Origin: Actinomycetes bacterium
GTDB lineage: Bacteria; Actinomycetota; Actinomycetes; Nanopelagicales; Nanopelagicaceae
DNA length: 64,000 nucleotides
NCBI GenBank assembly: GCA_025360085.1
Contig: JANYCW010000007.1
Coordinates: forward strand, 85,054-149,053
Direction: 5' to 3'
In this document: piece after piece, positions 53,745 through 63,006 of the stretch
Position numbering within the stretch: the first letter of the stretch is position 1
How the letters are laid out: each line of letters begins with the position of its first letter
Translations under genes and position numbers: made by a program
The notes under the pieces: generated by a model
Database searches by the model: none
The model's input: only the letters and a program-made list of their open reading frames with translations
What the model was told of the DNA's origin: nothing

Positions 53745-55614
53745 GGAACTCCTTAAACCAGTCTAGAGCTTGCGGATTAGCCAGTGAATCTAGGTTTCGA
53801 ACTTCTCGCCCATTGACGACATCGGTTACTGCAAGTTCGACTAATTTATTTGACTTTGTTCGCGGCAGCGCAGGCGCCACCATAATTAAATCTGGTACAT
53901 GTCGTGGGCTGGCCTGCGTTCGCAGCGCACTTCTAACTGCCTGCTCACGCTCTGGCGTAAAACTCTCACCCGCCTTTAGAACGACAAATAAAATCACTCG
54001 AGTGTCGCCCTCCCATTCTTGGGAGACTGCCATAGCTTCGATGATCTCTGGAAAGTTTTCTACGACTCTATAAATTTCCGCGGTTCCGATCCGTACCCCC
54101 TTTGAATTAAGTGTTGCATCACTTCGTCCAAATAGAGTAAATCCCCCCGTAGCCGATTTGGAGGCAAAATCTCCATGGGTCCACACCCCGGGAAAACCTT
54201 GAAAGTAAGCGGCAAGGTATTTCTCATTATCGCGATCTGACCAAAAACCTATCGGCTTTGATGGAAATGGCACGGTACAAACGAGCTCACCCTTTTCATC
54301 GATTGCTGCTGACTTGCCCTCGGCATTGAATACATCGGTCGCCATCCCTAAGCACGCCCCTTGTAGCTCACCCCGATAGACGGGTTGTGTCGGAACTCCG
54401 GCAAGAAAACAACCGCAGATATCGGTCCCTCCTGACATCGATGCCAAATGCACATCGCGCTTTATGTTTTCGTACACATAGTCAAAACTTTCAGGAGATA
54501 GAACCGATCCCGTTGATGCAATGACGCGTAAGTTAGACAAATCATGGGTGTTGGCCGGCGCTAGAGCCGCTTTGTGAGCTGAATCAATAAATTTCGCCGA
54601 AACCCCTAAGAAATCTAACTTCTCGCGCTCGGCAATATCAAAGAGTCGGGTTGGCGCGGGATACATAGGTGCCCCATCAAATAGGATAACCGTGGCACCG
54701 CGACCCAATGCCATCGTTAACCAGTTCCACATCATCCACCCGCATGTAGTAAAGAAAAAAACCTTTTGTAATGCGTGAATTTCCAATTGATATAATTGCT
54801 CAGCCAATGCTTTTAACATAACTCCCGCGCCACTATGAATGATGCATTTTGGTTTGCCTGTAGTACCTGAAGAAAAGAGTACAAAGCCAGGATGATCGAA
54901 GGGTAGTTGTTCGTACGTTGGTTGAACTCCCATAAATGGTGCTATCCATGTTTGGTAATCATTTATATGTATCGTGGAAGTGAGCGTCGGTAAAAGCGAT
55001 TCAATTTCGGCGATTTTAAAACTGCAGTCAAAGGTTTTGCCATTGTATTGATATGTGTCAGCGGCCAACAAAATTTTAGGTTCAATCTGTCCGAAGCGAT
55101 CTTGTACAGCTAATGGCGCAAAATCTGGCGATGCAGTTGAAACTATGGCACCGATACTTAGCGCTCCAAGCGCGAAAATAATTGTTTCGGCAACATTTGG
55201 TGCCCAAGCAACGACTCGATCGCCTTTTACAATACCGACAGCCTTCATCGCCGCCGTTGTCGCGCCAACTTGGGAGCGCAATTGTTTCCACGTTAATTGG
55301 CTGCGTGTCCCTTCTTCAAGGATTGAAACTATTGCAATATCACCATCACGGCCCTTGGATAGTAGATTCTCGGCAACATTTAAGGTTGCATCGCTAAAAA
55401 AGGTTGTGGAGATAAAATCTTTTCCTGGAGTATAAAACTGGGAGCCCTTGTTCCCAATGATGTGGCAGTCATCCCACGCTCTGAACCAAAAATCGCCAGG
55501 ATTTTCAATCGACCATGTGTGCAGCTCTGAGTATGAATGAAAGCCGAGCTCACGTTCAAGCCGTGTAACTGCCATATCGCTCGTATTACTTGGCCGCCAA
55601 AGTGGGGTATTCAT
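53737..55614 (-). CDS. aacS: Acetoacetyl-CoA synthetase
   Basis: A 625-residue acyl-CoA synthetase with the AMP-binding loop 'LFSSGTTGKPKCIIHSGAG', 'MSGGTDICGCF' and 'FGRSDATLNSKGVRIGTAEIYRVV'. The N-terminus 'LWRPSN' and the sequence 'TTCGWMMWNWLTMALG' are typical of acetoacetate-CoA ligase. It activates acetoacetate with ATP and CoA, the step after 3-hydroxybutyrate oxidation. It overlaps livM by four bases and tauE by eight. Confidence 0.92.
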   Translation of the reverse strand: MNTPLWRPSNTSDMAVTRLERELGFHSYSELHTWSIENPGDFWFRAWDDCHIIGNKGSQFYTPGKDFISTTFFSDATLNVAENLLSKGRDGDIAIVSILEEGTRSQLTWKQLRSQVGATTAAMKAVGIVKGDRVVAWAPNVAETIIFALGALSIGAIVSTASPDFAPLAVQDRFGQIEPKILLAADTYQYNGKTFDCSFKIAEIESLLPTLTSTIHINDYQTWIAPFMGVQPTYEQLPFDHPGFVLFSSGTTGKPKCIIHSGAGVMLKALAEQLYQLEIHALQKVFFFTTCGWMMWNWLTMALGRGATVILFDGAPMYPAPTRLFDIAEREKLDFLGVSAKFIDSAHKAALAPANTHDLSNLRVIASTGSVLSPESFDYVYENIKRDVHLASMSGGTDICGCFLAGVPTQPVYRGELQGACLGMATDVFNAEGKSAAIDEKGELVCTVPFPSKPIGFWSDRDNEKYLAAYFQGFPGVWTHGDFASKSATGGFTLFGRSDATLNSKGVRIGTAEIYRVVENFPEIIEAMAVSQEWEGDTRVILFVVLKAGESFTPEREQAVRSALRTQASPRHVPDLIMVAPALPRTKSNKLVELAVTDVVNGREVRNLDSLANPQALDWFKEFHV

Positions 55615-56633
55615 TGAGATTTTTTAGTTATTGCTTTTAAGCGAAGTCGATAGTAAGCCCCAGATAATCCACCAGGGGCAAACATTACGACAAATATAAA
55701 GAGGAGACCTAATATAAAGGCAGGTTCGGAAATAGGTCCGCCAATCCACTTTGGAATCGTTTTGAAGGAGTCTTGTTGAGTTAGATCTTGCATGCGCGTT
55801 GTTGCTATCGAATAGAAAATTCCTCCGATGACCGCGCCCCAGCGAGTGACTGCCCCGCCGAGAACCACCATTAATAGCAGACTAATTGTGACTCCAGCAT
55901 CGGCAAATCGGGGAGCAGCACTTCCTGCTGCTAATAGCATGACATCACCCAGAAGTGCGGCTAAGGCTGCACTTATTACAAAGGCTAGAAGCTTAAATCT
56001 CTGAGTATTGAGTCCTAAAACCTGAACTCGAAGTTCATTATCTCGTAGGGCGGCAAAAACTCGACCCGCTGAACTTTCAGTTACCCACCAAATAACGGCA
56101 TATGTAAAAACGAGTACTGCCAAAGCCGTCCAATAAATATATTTAGTATTTACAACACTTATCCAAAAACTTGGAATTAAATCGGCATTAAGTGCTATCC
56201 CATTTTCTCCACCAGTTAGGTTAAAGAAATTTCGCTCTAGAATCACATGGCCGGCTTCACCGAATGCCAAAGTAACCATCGCAAAGGTGATTCCTGAAGT
56301 GCGAAGCGATGCCGAACCTACGATGAAAGCGAGCAGTGCACTTACGGCAATTGAAATCAGACTCGCGAGCCACCAACTGACAATTTCGTGATTTATCAAA
56401 ATGCAAGTGACATAGACCCCAGTGGCAAAGTAAAGCGCGTGGCCAAAAGATAAAAGTCCAGTGAAACCAAAGAGTAGGTCGTAGGTGAGAGCTAAACCAC
56501 CCCAAATAAACGCAACCGCCATTGTCTGTTGCAGACCTGGCCGACTCAAGGGATTTGAACCAAGTACCGGAGCGAGGGCCAAAAGTGCGATAAAAATTGT
56601 GAGGAGCGGGCGTGAGTATTTCCAGCGCAACAT
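55611..56633 (-). CDS. livM: Branched-chain-type ABC transporter permease LivM
   Basis: A 340-residue permease of the LivM type with about ten membrane helices and the motif 'LTYDLLFGFTGLLSFGHALYFATGVYV' near residue 50, and 'RVFAALRDNELRVQVLGLNTQRFKL' in the EAA loop. The C-terminus is basic. It forms the inner membrane channel with LivH. It overlaps livH by one base (TAATG) and aacS by four. Confidence 0.92.
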   Translation of the reverse strand: MLRWKYSRPLLTIFIALLALAPVLGSNPLSRPGLQQTMAVAFIWGGLALTYDLLFGFTGLLSFGHALYFATGVYVTCILINHEIVSWWLASLISIAVSALLAFIVGSASLRTSGITFAMVTLAFGEAGHVILERNFFNLTGGENGIALNADLIPSFWISVVNTKYIYWTALAVLVFTYAVIWWVTESSAGRVFAALRDNELRVQVLGLNTQRFKLLAFVISAALAALLGDVMLLAAGSAAPRFADAGVTISLLLMVVLGGAVTRWGAVIGGIFYSIATTRMQDLTQQDSFKTIPKWIGGPISEPAFILGLLFIFVVMFAPGGLSGAYYRLRLKAITKKSQ

Positions 56634-57514
56634 TATGCACGCACCTTACCTAGTAGGCCTTGTGGTCTAATGAGCAAAACAACGGCTAATAAAATGACAA
56701 CAACAAAATCACCGAGACCGGTTGCATAATAGTTAGCGAACTGGCGAATGATGCCGATCATCATTGCGGCTAAGAAGCTACCCGGAACTGAACCCATCCC
56801 ACCGATGACAACAACGATAAAACCATAAATTAGATATGTTCCGGCAATGAGTGGAGAAACACCGTTAGAGTAAACTGAAACTAAAACGCCGCCGACACCT
56901 GCGGCAAATCCACCGAGGAAAAAGACGGTGCTGAAAGCGCGCCGCACATTGATTCCGAGGGCGTTGACCATATTTCTATTCTCAACGCCTGCTCGGATTA
57001 TCAAGCCAATGCGAGTGAACTTAAGAAGTGCCCAGTTAGCGATTAAAAGTAGAACCGCGGTCACGATGTAAACCGCTCGATCCGCAGGAATTTTTGCCCC
57101 TCCCACATCTATGGCCGTTAAAAACCAGGATGGGGTGGGAAACATTCGAAGATCATTGCCAAACCAGCCACCAAGAACCGCACCAACGACAAGTGAGACG
57201 CCAACGGTGACGAGTGCTTGATCTATGTGCCGATCGTATAGGCGAGTTATGAGTAACTGCTCAATCAGCAGAGCAAATAAACCTGCTGCAAGGCCCCCAA
57301 CAATCATTGCAAGAATAAATTCTGGCATCGATGTTTCAAAACCCATCTTGCTTGCTACCCAGAAGCCCACAAATGCGCCTACCGTTAAGAAACTTCCATG
57401 TGCAAAATTTAAGACGCCCATGAGGCCATAGATCAACGACAGGCCTGACGCAATAAGGAAATAAAGAGCCCCGAGGCCAACGCCTGTGATCAATATTAAG
57501 ATGAAAGTATCCAT
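56633..57514 (-). CDS. livH: Branched-chain-type ABC transporter permease LivH
   Basis: A 293-residue permease of the LivH type: 'LYFLIASGLSLIYGLMGVLNFAHGSFLTVGAF' at the N-terminus, 'GLIIRAGVENRNMVNALGINVRRAFSTVFFLGG' as the EAA loop and 'VVVIGGMGSVPGSFLAAMMIG' near the C-terminus. About eight membrane helices. It starts immediately after the livF stop with no gap. Confidence 0.92.
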   Translation of the reverse strand: MDTFILILITGVGLGALYFLIASGLSLIYGLMGVLNFAHGSFLTVGAFVGFWVASKMGFETSMPEFILAMIVGGLAAGLFALLIEQLLITRLYDRHIDQALVTVGVSLVVGAVLGGWFGNDLRMFPTPSWFLTAIDVGGAKIPADRAVYIVTAVLLLIANWALLKFTRIGLIIRAGVENRNMVNALGINVRRAFSTVFFLGGFAAGVGGVLVSVYSNGVSPLIAGTYLIYGFIVVVIGGMGSVPGSFLAAMMIGIIRQFANYYATGLGDFVVVILLAVVLLIRPQGLLGKVRA

Positions 57515-58219
57515 CTACAGCTTGCCTCCACTCACGCCCAACATCTGATGCACCCACGCTGGGTCATTTAAGTTTTCCGGACTGCCTTGGAAAATTACTC
57601 GGCCTTGATCCATTACAACTACGTTATCGGCAATACGTCTGACTAACGCTAAATTCTGCTCGACTAGCAACATTGTTGTTTCATGAGCGGTTTTTTCCAA
57701 TGCGTTAGCAACTTCAGTGACTAGTTTTGGTGCAAGACCTTTTGTGGGCTCATCAACAAGAAGAATCTCATTTTTATTCAATAATGCACGAGCTATTGCC
57801 ACCATCTGTTGTTGGCCACCCGATAGCGAACCGGCTAATTGGGAGGCACGACTGTTGAGTTCTGGGAAAAGATCGTAAATAGTTTCAAATGCCTTTCCAT
57901 TGTTCTTCGTGCGCGATGCCAAAGCTAAATTGTCTCGTACTGAGAGTGTTGAGAAAATTTCACGGTCTTCTGGAACGTATGCGACTCCAGTCTGTACGAT
58001 TTTATAAGTCGGCATCCCAATAATTTCTTGGCCATTTAGCTGAACTGACCCGGTACCGGGATATAGGCCCAAAATTCCTTTTAGTGTGGTGGATTTACCT
58101 ACGCCATTTCGTCCAAGCAATGCCGTTACTTTATGGGCAGGAACATCAAAAGTGACTCCATGCAAGATATGAGACTCATTAATCTTTACATGCAAATCCT
58201 TAACACTTAGCGCGATCAA
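57515..58219 (-). CDS. livF: Branched-chain-type ABC transporter ATPase LivF
   Basis: A 234-residue ABC ATPase with Walker A 'LLGRNGVGKSTTLKGI', 'GVAYVPEDREIFSTLSV' typical of LivF, the signature 'LSGGQQQMVAIARAL' and Walker B 'ILLVDEPTKGLAP'. It overlaps livG by four bases. It pairs with LivG to power uptake. Confidence 0.94.
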   Translation of the reverse strand: MIALSVKDLHVKINESHILHGVTFDVPAHKVTALLGRNGVGKSTTLKGILGLYPGTGSVQLNGQEIIGMPTYKIVQTGVAYVPEDREIFSTLSVRDNLALASRTKNNGKAFETIYDLFPELNSRASQLAGSLSGGQQQMVAIARALLNKNEILLVDEPTKGLAPKLVTEVANALEKTAHETTMLLVEQNLALVRRIADNVVVMDQGRVIFQGSPENLNDPAWVHQMLGVSGGKL

Positions 58220-58968
58220 AGTGCTTCTCCTATGTAGGCCGATTGCACTAATGGATTATTAATAACATTATGTGGAGTATCACAGACAAGAAGTTCGCCA
58301 TAATTTAAAACTGCGATTCGATCGGCTAGGCCTAAAATAACCTCCATATGGTGTTCAACAATTAAAACGGTTTTTTTGTGAATTGTGGCTAATGAACGGA
58401 TAATCTCTACAAGCTCAGGGACATTTTCAACGCTCATACCTGCCATTGGTTCGTCCAACAAAACTATCTCAGAGTTAGAAGCTAAAACAATCGCGATTTC
58501 TAAACGCCGTTTGTCTCCGTGAGAAAGTGCGCCGGCACGTTGTTTTGCATAACTAGCCAGACCGACTTTTTCTAAACACTCTTGGGCATGCGCAACGACT
58601 TCTGTGAATTTGTAAGCGCTCCTAGTTAAGTTCATAGACTTTCCATTGGCCGCTTGTGCGGCGATTCGAACATTTTCCAAACACGTCAGATTTACAAAGA
58701 CACTGGAAGTTTGAAAAGTGCGGGCTATTCCGGCCTTGGCGCGCTCGTGCGGTGCCAACGGTGTGACATCAAGATCACCAATATAAATTCTTCCACGTGA
58801 TGGTTTTCGGATTCCGCTAAGAAGATTAAAGAGCGATGTTTTACCGGCCCCATTTGGTCCAATAATCCCAAGGGTTTCATGCTGATTCACCGAGAGTGAG
58901 ATACCATCCAGAATTTTTGCGCCACCGATATCTAGTGATAGGTCGGTAACGCTCAAGGCAGAGATCAA
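58216..58968 (-). CDS. livG: Branched-chain-type ABC transporter ATPase LivG
   Basis: A 250-residue ABC ATPase with Walker A 'IIGPNGAGKTSLFNLLSG', 'GIARTFQTSSVF', a shortened signature 'LSHGDKRRLEIA' and Walker B 'IVLLDEPMAGMSVENV'. The C-terminal 'VNYGELL'-like end is usual for LivG. It lies 88 bases downstream of livK, with a strong terminator hairpin between them. Confidence 0.94.
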   Translation of the reverse strand: MISALSVTDLSLDIGGAKILDGISLSVNQHETLGIIGPNGAGKTSLFNLLSGIRKPSRGRIYIGDLDVTPLAPHERAKAGIARTFQTSSVFVNLTCLENVRIAAQAANGKSMNLTRSAYKFTEVVAHAQECLEKVGLASYAKQRAGALSHGDKRRLEIAIVLASNSEIVLLDEPMAGMSVENVPELVEIIRSLATIHKKTVLIVEHHMEVILGLADRIAVLNYGELLVCDTPHNVINNPLVQSAYIGEAL

Positions 58969-59002
58969 TTCCTAGCTCCTTAAAAAGATTAGGCTAAATA
59001 TA

Positions 59003-59040
59003 TAAAGAACCCCAGTGTATTTCTACACTGGGGTTCTTTA
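59003..59040. terminator. 17-bp perfect hairpin between livK and livG
   Basis: TAAAGAACCCCAGTGTA (59003-59019) pairs completely with 59024-59040 around the four-base loop TTTC. On the minus strand the stem is followed by T-rich TATATATTT, so it fits a rho-independent terminator located after the binding-protein gene and before the ATPase and permease genes. Partial readthrough would give more binding protein than transporter. Confidence 0.85.
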
Positions 59041-59056
59041 ACGTTTCTATCAGGTG

Positions 59057-60220
59057 TTAACGACCAACGCCTGAAATGGTCTTTTGAAGTACAGGTACAT
59101 AGCCAGTGGCAGTCTTAGTCAGACCAACAAGGAACATTGGCTGAATAAGAAGGTGGTTGGAAGCGTTGACTGACATCAAGCCTTTAACTCCAACCCATGT
59201 GTAGCCCTCCAGGTTGGAAATCATCTGGTCCACATCCTGTGTTGGGTTGCCCTTAAGTGCACGGACAATCATCTTGGCAGCATCCGCGCCCGTTGAGGTG
59301 AAGAGATCTTGAGTCTTCTTATTAGCGGCATACCAAACGGCTAGATCGTTTGATGCCTGAGTCCTGCCAGCTCCAGCGAAGTAGCTATTTGTCATGATGG
59401 CTTTAGCGCCTTCAAATAAAGTTCCGTAGATGTTGTATGTGGCCGCACCTGCAAGACCTGTGATTGGTCGCGACTTAACAAATGCACCTTGAACCTTAAG
59501 TGAAGTCAACATTGCACCTGCTGTAAGAGCATTTGACCAAGCGATGAAGGTATATGTGCCATCGGCATCTACAGCTTTCTTCGCAAAAGGTGTGAAGTCA
59601 GATGTTGATGTCGGTACTTTGATCTCTTCAAATATGGCGCCCTTTGGTCCCATGAGTGCACGCGCGGCGGCAATATTTCCAGCTCCGAAAGCATTATCCT
59701 CAACAAAGAGAATAACTTTCTTTCCATTGATTGGTTTAATTCCAGCTAGTGGAGCCAAATCTTGACTTGAAGAGTTACCGGAACGGAAAACATACTTGTT
59801 GGCTGCCGATGTAACTAAATCGTTCTTAGCCGGACCAGAGATGTACAAGACCTTGTTCTGTGCAGCTAGAGGTCCAAGAGTTAAGGCAACTCCTGATGAC
59901 GCCGTACCGACAATAACTTTTGTTCCGTTACCGACCATCTCTTTGAATGAAGCGGTAGCAGATGCAGGATCTGCAGCATCATCTTTTGTTGTTACAACGA
60001 GCTTTGCACCGTTGATAGACATTTTTCCACCGGTGTAATAGTTCAATCCCCAAGCAAGACCATCGTTATAGGCAACTCCATAAGAACCAAGCGGGCCTGA
60101 AGTTGCAGTAATGACGCCGATCTTTATTTCATTTTCGGCCTGAGCTGGTGCCATGCCAGGCATGATGACAGCTAGGGAAATTACGGCCGCTCCCAAACGT
60201 GCTAGTGAGCTTTTGCTCAT
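59057..60220 (-). CDS. livK: Branched-chain-type ABC transporter substrate-binding protein LivK-like
   Basis: A 387-residue exported binding protein with a signal peptide (about 1-28, 'AAVISLAVIMPGMAPAQA') and a type I periplasmic-binding fold: 'IKIGVITATSGPLGSYGVAYNDGLAWGLNYYTGG' and 'VIVGTASSGVALTLGPLAAQNKV'. It has no lipobox cysteine. A strong AAGGAG precedes the ATG. The family also binds amides, aromatic acids and other carboxylates, so the ligand need not be an amino acid. Confidence 0.91.
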   Translation of the reverse strand: MSKSSLARLGAAVISLAVIMPGMAPAQAENEIKIGVITATSGPLGSYGVAYNDGLAWGLNYYTGGKMSINGAKLVVTTKDDAADPASATASFKEMVGNGTKVIVGTASSGVALTLGPLAAQNKVLYISGPAKNDLVTSAANKYVFRSGNSSSQDLAPLAGIKPINGKKVILFVEDNAFGAGNIAAARALMGPKGAIFEEIKVPTSTSDFTPFAKKAVDADGTYTFIAWSNALTAGAMLTSLKVQGAFVKSRPITGLAGAATYNIYGTLFEGAKAIMTNSYFAGAGRTQASNDLAVWYAANKKTQDLFTSTGADAAKMIVRALKGNPTQDVDQMISNLEGYTWVGVKGLMSVNASNHLLIQPMFLVGLTKTATGYVPVLQKTISGVGR

Positions 60221-60288
60221 TGTGTGTTCTCCTTGTTGATTATGTAAGCCATGTCGAGGGATGGCTAGTTTGGGCGCAAATCTATCCC

Positions 60289-60301
60289 GTTAAACATTAA
60301 C
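60289..60301. promoter_or_regulatory. Short palindrome in the livK/hydrolase intergenic region
   Basis: GTTAAACATTAAC has five-base arms (GTTAA/TTAAC) around ACA, in the 144-base gap between the divergent livK operon and the hydrolase/dehydrogenase pair. It is a candidate operator for joint control, but so short a palindrome can occur by chance. Confidence 0.3.
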
Positions 60302-60364
60302 CTTATGACCGCATTGGACACTTTTCGGTAACGATTTTGGAAAAAAGAGAGCAGACTTACATCT

Positions 60365-61249
60365 ATGTCCCTTCCAACACAGCGCACTCTCATCCCCGTC
60401 TTAGGTGGCTTTTTAGCGGTATTTCGTTATGGAGATGGAGTGGGTGAGCCAGTCCTATTGGTTCATGGAGTCACTTCATCAAATCGTGCATTTCAACTCT
60501 TTGCCGATGCTTTAATCGCCCGAGGTAAAGCTGTGTATGCAGTTGATCTGCGCGGACGTGGCGATTCAAATACTTTGCCAGGACCATTTGGAATGGCCCA
60601 ACATGCACACGATATGGCCGCTGTGATTGAAAATTTACATTTGATTAAGCCCGATGTGATTGGCCATTCGATGGGGGGCTTTGTTGCCGCGGCACTCCAC
60701 GAGTTATTTCCAAACTTGGTCAACGAGATTACCTTCGTCGATGGAGGGCTGCCATTGCCGCTGCCGGTAGGCGTGAGTTTAGAACAAGCGATGCCATTCA
60801 TAATGGAGTACGTGAGTAAACGTCTAACGACTGAGTTTGAATCCAAAGAGGCTTATAGAGAATTTTGGCGACAGCATCCAGCATGCGTTGATGGGTGGGC
60901 AGAGGTTCTCAATGAATATGCAGATTATGATTTACGTGGTGTCGCTCCACATTTGAAACCAGCATCAAATTTAGCTGCCGTTGAAGCCGATATTCTAGAA
61001 GAATATGGCCACGAGCTGAATGTACGCGCGCTCCAAGGACTTACTAAGCAATCAATACTTATCAAAACTGAGCGTGGACTATTTAATGAAGAACACGGCG
61101 TATATCCTATGGATTGGCTAGATCAAATTCTTCCGCTTTATCCAAAAATAAAGTTAGAATACTTGGCAGATTACAATCACTATGAAATTATGTTGGAAAA
61201 AAGTGGAGCCGAGAAGGTCGCACAAATAATTTACGGAGATTGCATATGA
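60365..61249 (+). CDS. Alpha/beta-fold hydrolase
   Basis: A 294-residue alpha/beta hydrolase with the oxyanion region 'VLLVHGVTSSNRAF', 'VDLRGRGDSNTLPG' and the nucleophile elbow 'IGHSMGGFVAAAL'. The C-terminal 'ADYNHYEIML' supplies the catalytic histidine. The substrate is unknown; coupling to 3-hydroxybutyrate dehydrogenase suggests an ester or oligomer of a hydroxy acid. Its stop overlaps the dehydrogenase start (ATGA). Confidence 0.85.
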   Translation: MSLPTQRTLIPVLGGFLAVFRYGDGVGEPVLLVHGVTSSNRAFQLFADALIARGKAVYAVDLRGRGDSNTLPGPFGMAQHAHDMAAVIENLHLIKPDVIGHSMGGFVAAALHELFPNLVNEITFVDGGLPLPLPVGVSLEQAMPFIMEYVSKRLTTEFESKEAYREFWRQHPACVDGWAEVLNEYADYDLRGVAPHLKPASNLAAVEADILEEYGHELNVRALQGLTKQSILIKTERGLFNEEHGVYPMDWLDQILPLYPKIKLEYLADYNHYEIMLEKSGAEKVAQIIYGDCI

Positions 61250-62046
61250 GTTTAAAGGGAAAACGCGCTTTCATTACCGGCTCATTCCAAGGTATCGGCC
61301 TTGGAATCGCGACGGCACTTGCTCACCAAGGCGCCGATATAGTGCTGCATGGCTTAGCCGATCCTGAGACGATAAAGAATGCTCATGCCGCAGTCGTTGA
61401 TGCAGGAGCTGGCAGCGTTGAATCACATGTGAGCGATCTGAAGGACAGTGTTTCGACTGAGCGCCTAGTTGCAACTATTTTGGCAAGTGGCCCTGTAGAT
61501 ATATTGTGTAATAACGCAGGTATTCAACACACCGCAAATATTGCTGAGATGCCTCGAGAAAAATGGAACGACATAATCGCAATTAATTTGACATCATATT
61601 TCGACACGATGCGTTTATTACTCCCACAGATGCAAGCGCGAGGATATGGACGTGTCATCAACACCGCTTCAGTTCATGGCTTAGTTGCATCGATTTCTAA
61701 GGCGCCATATATCTCGGCTAAACATGGAGTTATTGGTTTAACTAAAACTGCCGCTCTGGAATATGCTGCCAGCGGAACGCGCGAATCAGGCGGAGTAACG
61801 GTTAATGCAATCTGTCCAGGTTGGGTAGAAACTTCACTGATTGAGCCACAGATTCAAGCCCGAGTAGATATGTTTAATGGTGATCGTGCTGCTGGGATTG
61901 CAGACCTACTCTCTGAAAAACAGCCCTCACGGCGAATGTCAACTCCCGATGAGATTGGCGCATTGGCTGCATTTCTTTGCTCCCTCGCAGCTCATAACAT
62001 CACCGGTGCTTCGATTCCTGTTGATGGTGGCTGGACCGCGCAGTAA
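61246..62046 (+). CDS. bdhA: 3-hydroxybutyrate dehydrogenase (SDR family)
   Basis: A 266-residue short-chain dehydrogenase with the NAD loop 'TGSFQGIGLGIATALA', 'NNAGIQHTANIAEMP', the active-site Ser 'INTASVHGLVAS', 'YISAKHG' (Tyr-x3-Lys) and 'NAICPGWVETSLIEPQI', a pattern I associate with bacterial 3-hydroxybutyrate dehydrogenases. It would oxidise D-3-hydroxybutyrate to acetoacetate. The track start is a TTG at 61240; the ATG at 61246 overlapping the hydrolase stop is preferred. Confidence 0.87.
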   Translation: MSLKGKRAFITGSFQGIGLGIATALAHQGADIVLHGLADPETIKNAHAAVVDAGAGSVESHVSDLKDSVSTERLVATILASGPVDILCNNAGIQHTANIAEMPREKWNDIIAINLTSYFDTMRLLLPQMQARGYGRVINTASVHGLVASISKAPYISAKHGVIGLTKTAALEYAASGTRESGGVTVNAICPGWVETSLIEPQIQARVDMFNGDRAAGIADLLSEKQPSRRMSTPDEIGALAAFLCSLAAHNITGASIPVDGGWTAQ

Positions 62047-62060
62047 AGAATATTAAATGT

Positions 62061-62099
62061 CAAAACCCCCGAACCAGAAGTGATGGTTCGGGGGTTTTG
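62061..62099. terminator. Bidirectional terminator after bdhA
   Basis: CAAAACCCCCGAACCA (62061-62076) pairs with 62084-62099 in a 16-bp stem with a seven-base loop. T-rich sequence follows on the plus strand (TTTTGTTTAGTTAGTTTT) and the mirrored A-rich arm serves the minus strand. It separates bdhA from the convergent secreted-protein gene. Confidence 0.88.
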
Positions 62100-62110
62100 T
62101 TTAGTTAGTT

Positions 62111-62755
62111 TTAAGGCTTTTTCGTTTTATCTGGCTTTGGAGTCTTTTCAGACTTGTCTTCTTTACCTGGCTTTCCAGGAGCAACGGGCTTTATAGGTGC
62201 GGCTGGTTTTACAGGAACTGGTGGTCGATTAAGTTCGGCTGGTTTAATTGGCTTCACTGGCTCAGGGCCAAGTGCAGTAACTGCAGATTTAAATAATGTG
62301 TTAGCAGCATCTATTGCTACAGCATGGTTCTTAAGTGCAAGTTCTAATTGAGCGTTTGTCGCACCGGATACTGCAATCGCTGCCAGAAATTCAGCATCTG
62401 CTTTTTGTACTGCAATTTTGCGTATAGCGGCAAGGGGTGCGACCTTTGCTTGATAAGCGCTACGAAGAGCTTGATATTGCTCAATTGCAGCCTTCCAATC
62501 GGCATAATATTTGGCTTCGGCACTCTGCACGGCGGCCCAATATGTGTCCAAGGCCACTCGATATGTGATTCCGATTTTTGTAACTTCAATTCGGTATTGA
62601 AGAATTTCTGCTTGATATTTAGTTAGCTCAGCTTGGTAAGCCGCCGAATTAGTCGCCGCCGGAATCGGAGTTGAATCGGCATGGACGGCGCTTACAGAAC
62701 CTAACAATAAACCAGAGGCCAAGAGGGCCACGCTCAAAACTTTTCTTACCTTCAT
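62111..62755 (-). CDS. Secreted coiled-coil protein with Pro/Lys-rich tail, paralogue of 43038-43466
   Basis: About 214 residues: signal peptide (about 1-26), a long helical region rich in Ala, Tyr and Gln ('YQAELTKYQAEILQYRIEV', 'AAIEQYQALRSAYQAKVAPL') and a low-complexity tail of Pro and Lys ('PVKPIKPAELNRPPVPVKP' then Lys/Asp-rich). It shares the 'LGPxPxxPIKP' turn with the smaller protein at 43038. The track start at 62785 would add residues before the signal; GAGGAG precedes the ATG at 62755. It may be an extracellular spacer or wall-binding protein. Confidence 0.75.
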   Translation of the reverse strand: MKVRKVLSVALLASGLLLGSVSAVHADSTPIPAATNSAAYQAELTKYQAEILQYRIEVTKIGITYRVALDTYWAAVQSAEAKYYADWKAAIEQYQALRSAYQAKVAPLAAIRKIAVQKADAEFLAAIAVSGATNAQLELALKNHAVAIDAANTLFKSAVTALGPEPVKPIKPAELNRPPVPVKPAAPIKPVAPGKPGKEDKSEKTPKPDKTKKP

Positions 62756-63006
62756 AATTGACTCCTCAAAAATGCTGCGGGTCAAACTGGCCCGTGCATA
62801 GAAACTAAGCCCATGCTTTGTGCCCCCTCTGCGAGATTCCTCAAGAGTTCCTGTGCTAAAAAGGTGAATGTGCCTGCGTGCGCCTAATTACCAAGATTGA
62901 GAATGATGCGGAGTTTCTCATGATTGTGATGAAGGCAACCCGCGCCAGCACTCATGCAATCGACATTTCCCTCTTTTGAGTACATGGCGCAAAGTATTCT
63001 TTTCTT

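Noticed and set aside
62786-63006. A 33-codon GTG ORF in the gap before the secreted protein at 63007
   Set aside because: No ribosome-binding site, no recognisable family pattern and no coupling to a neighbour.
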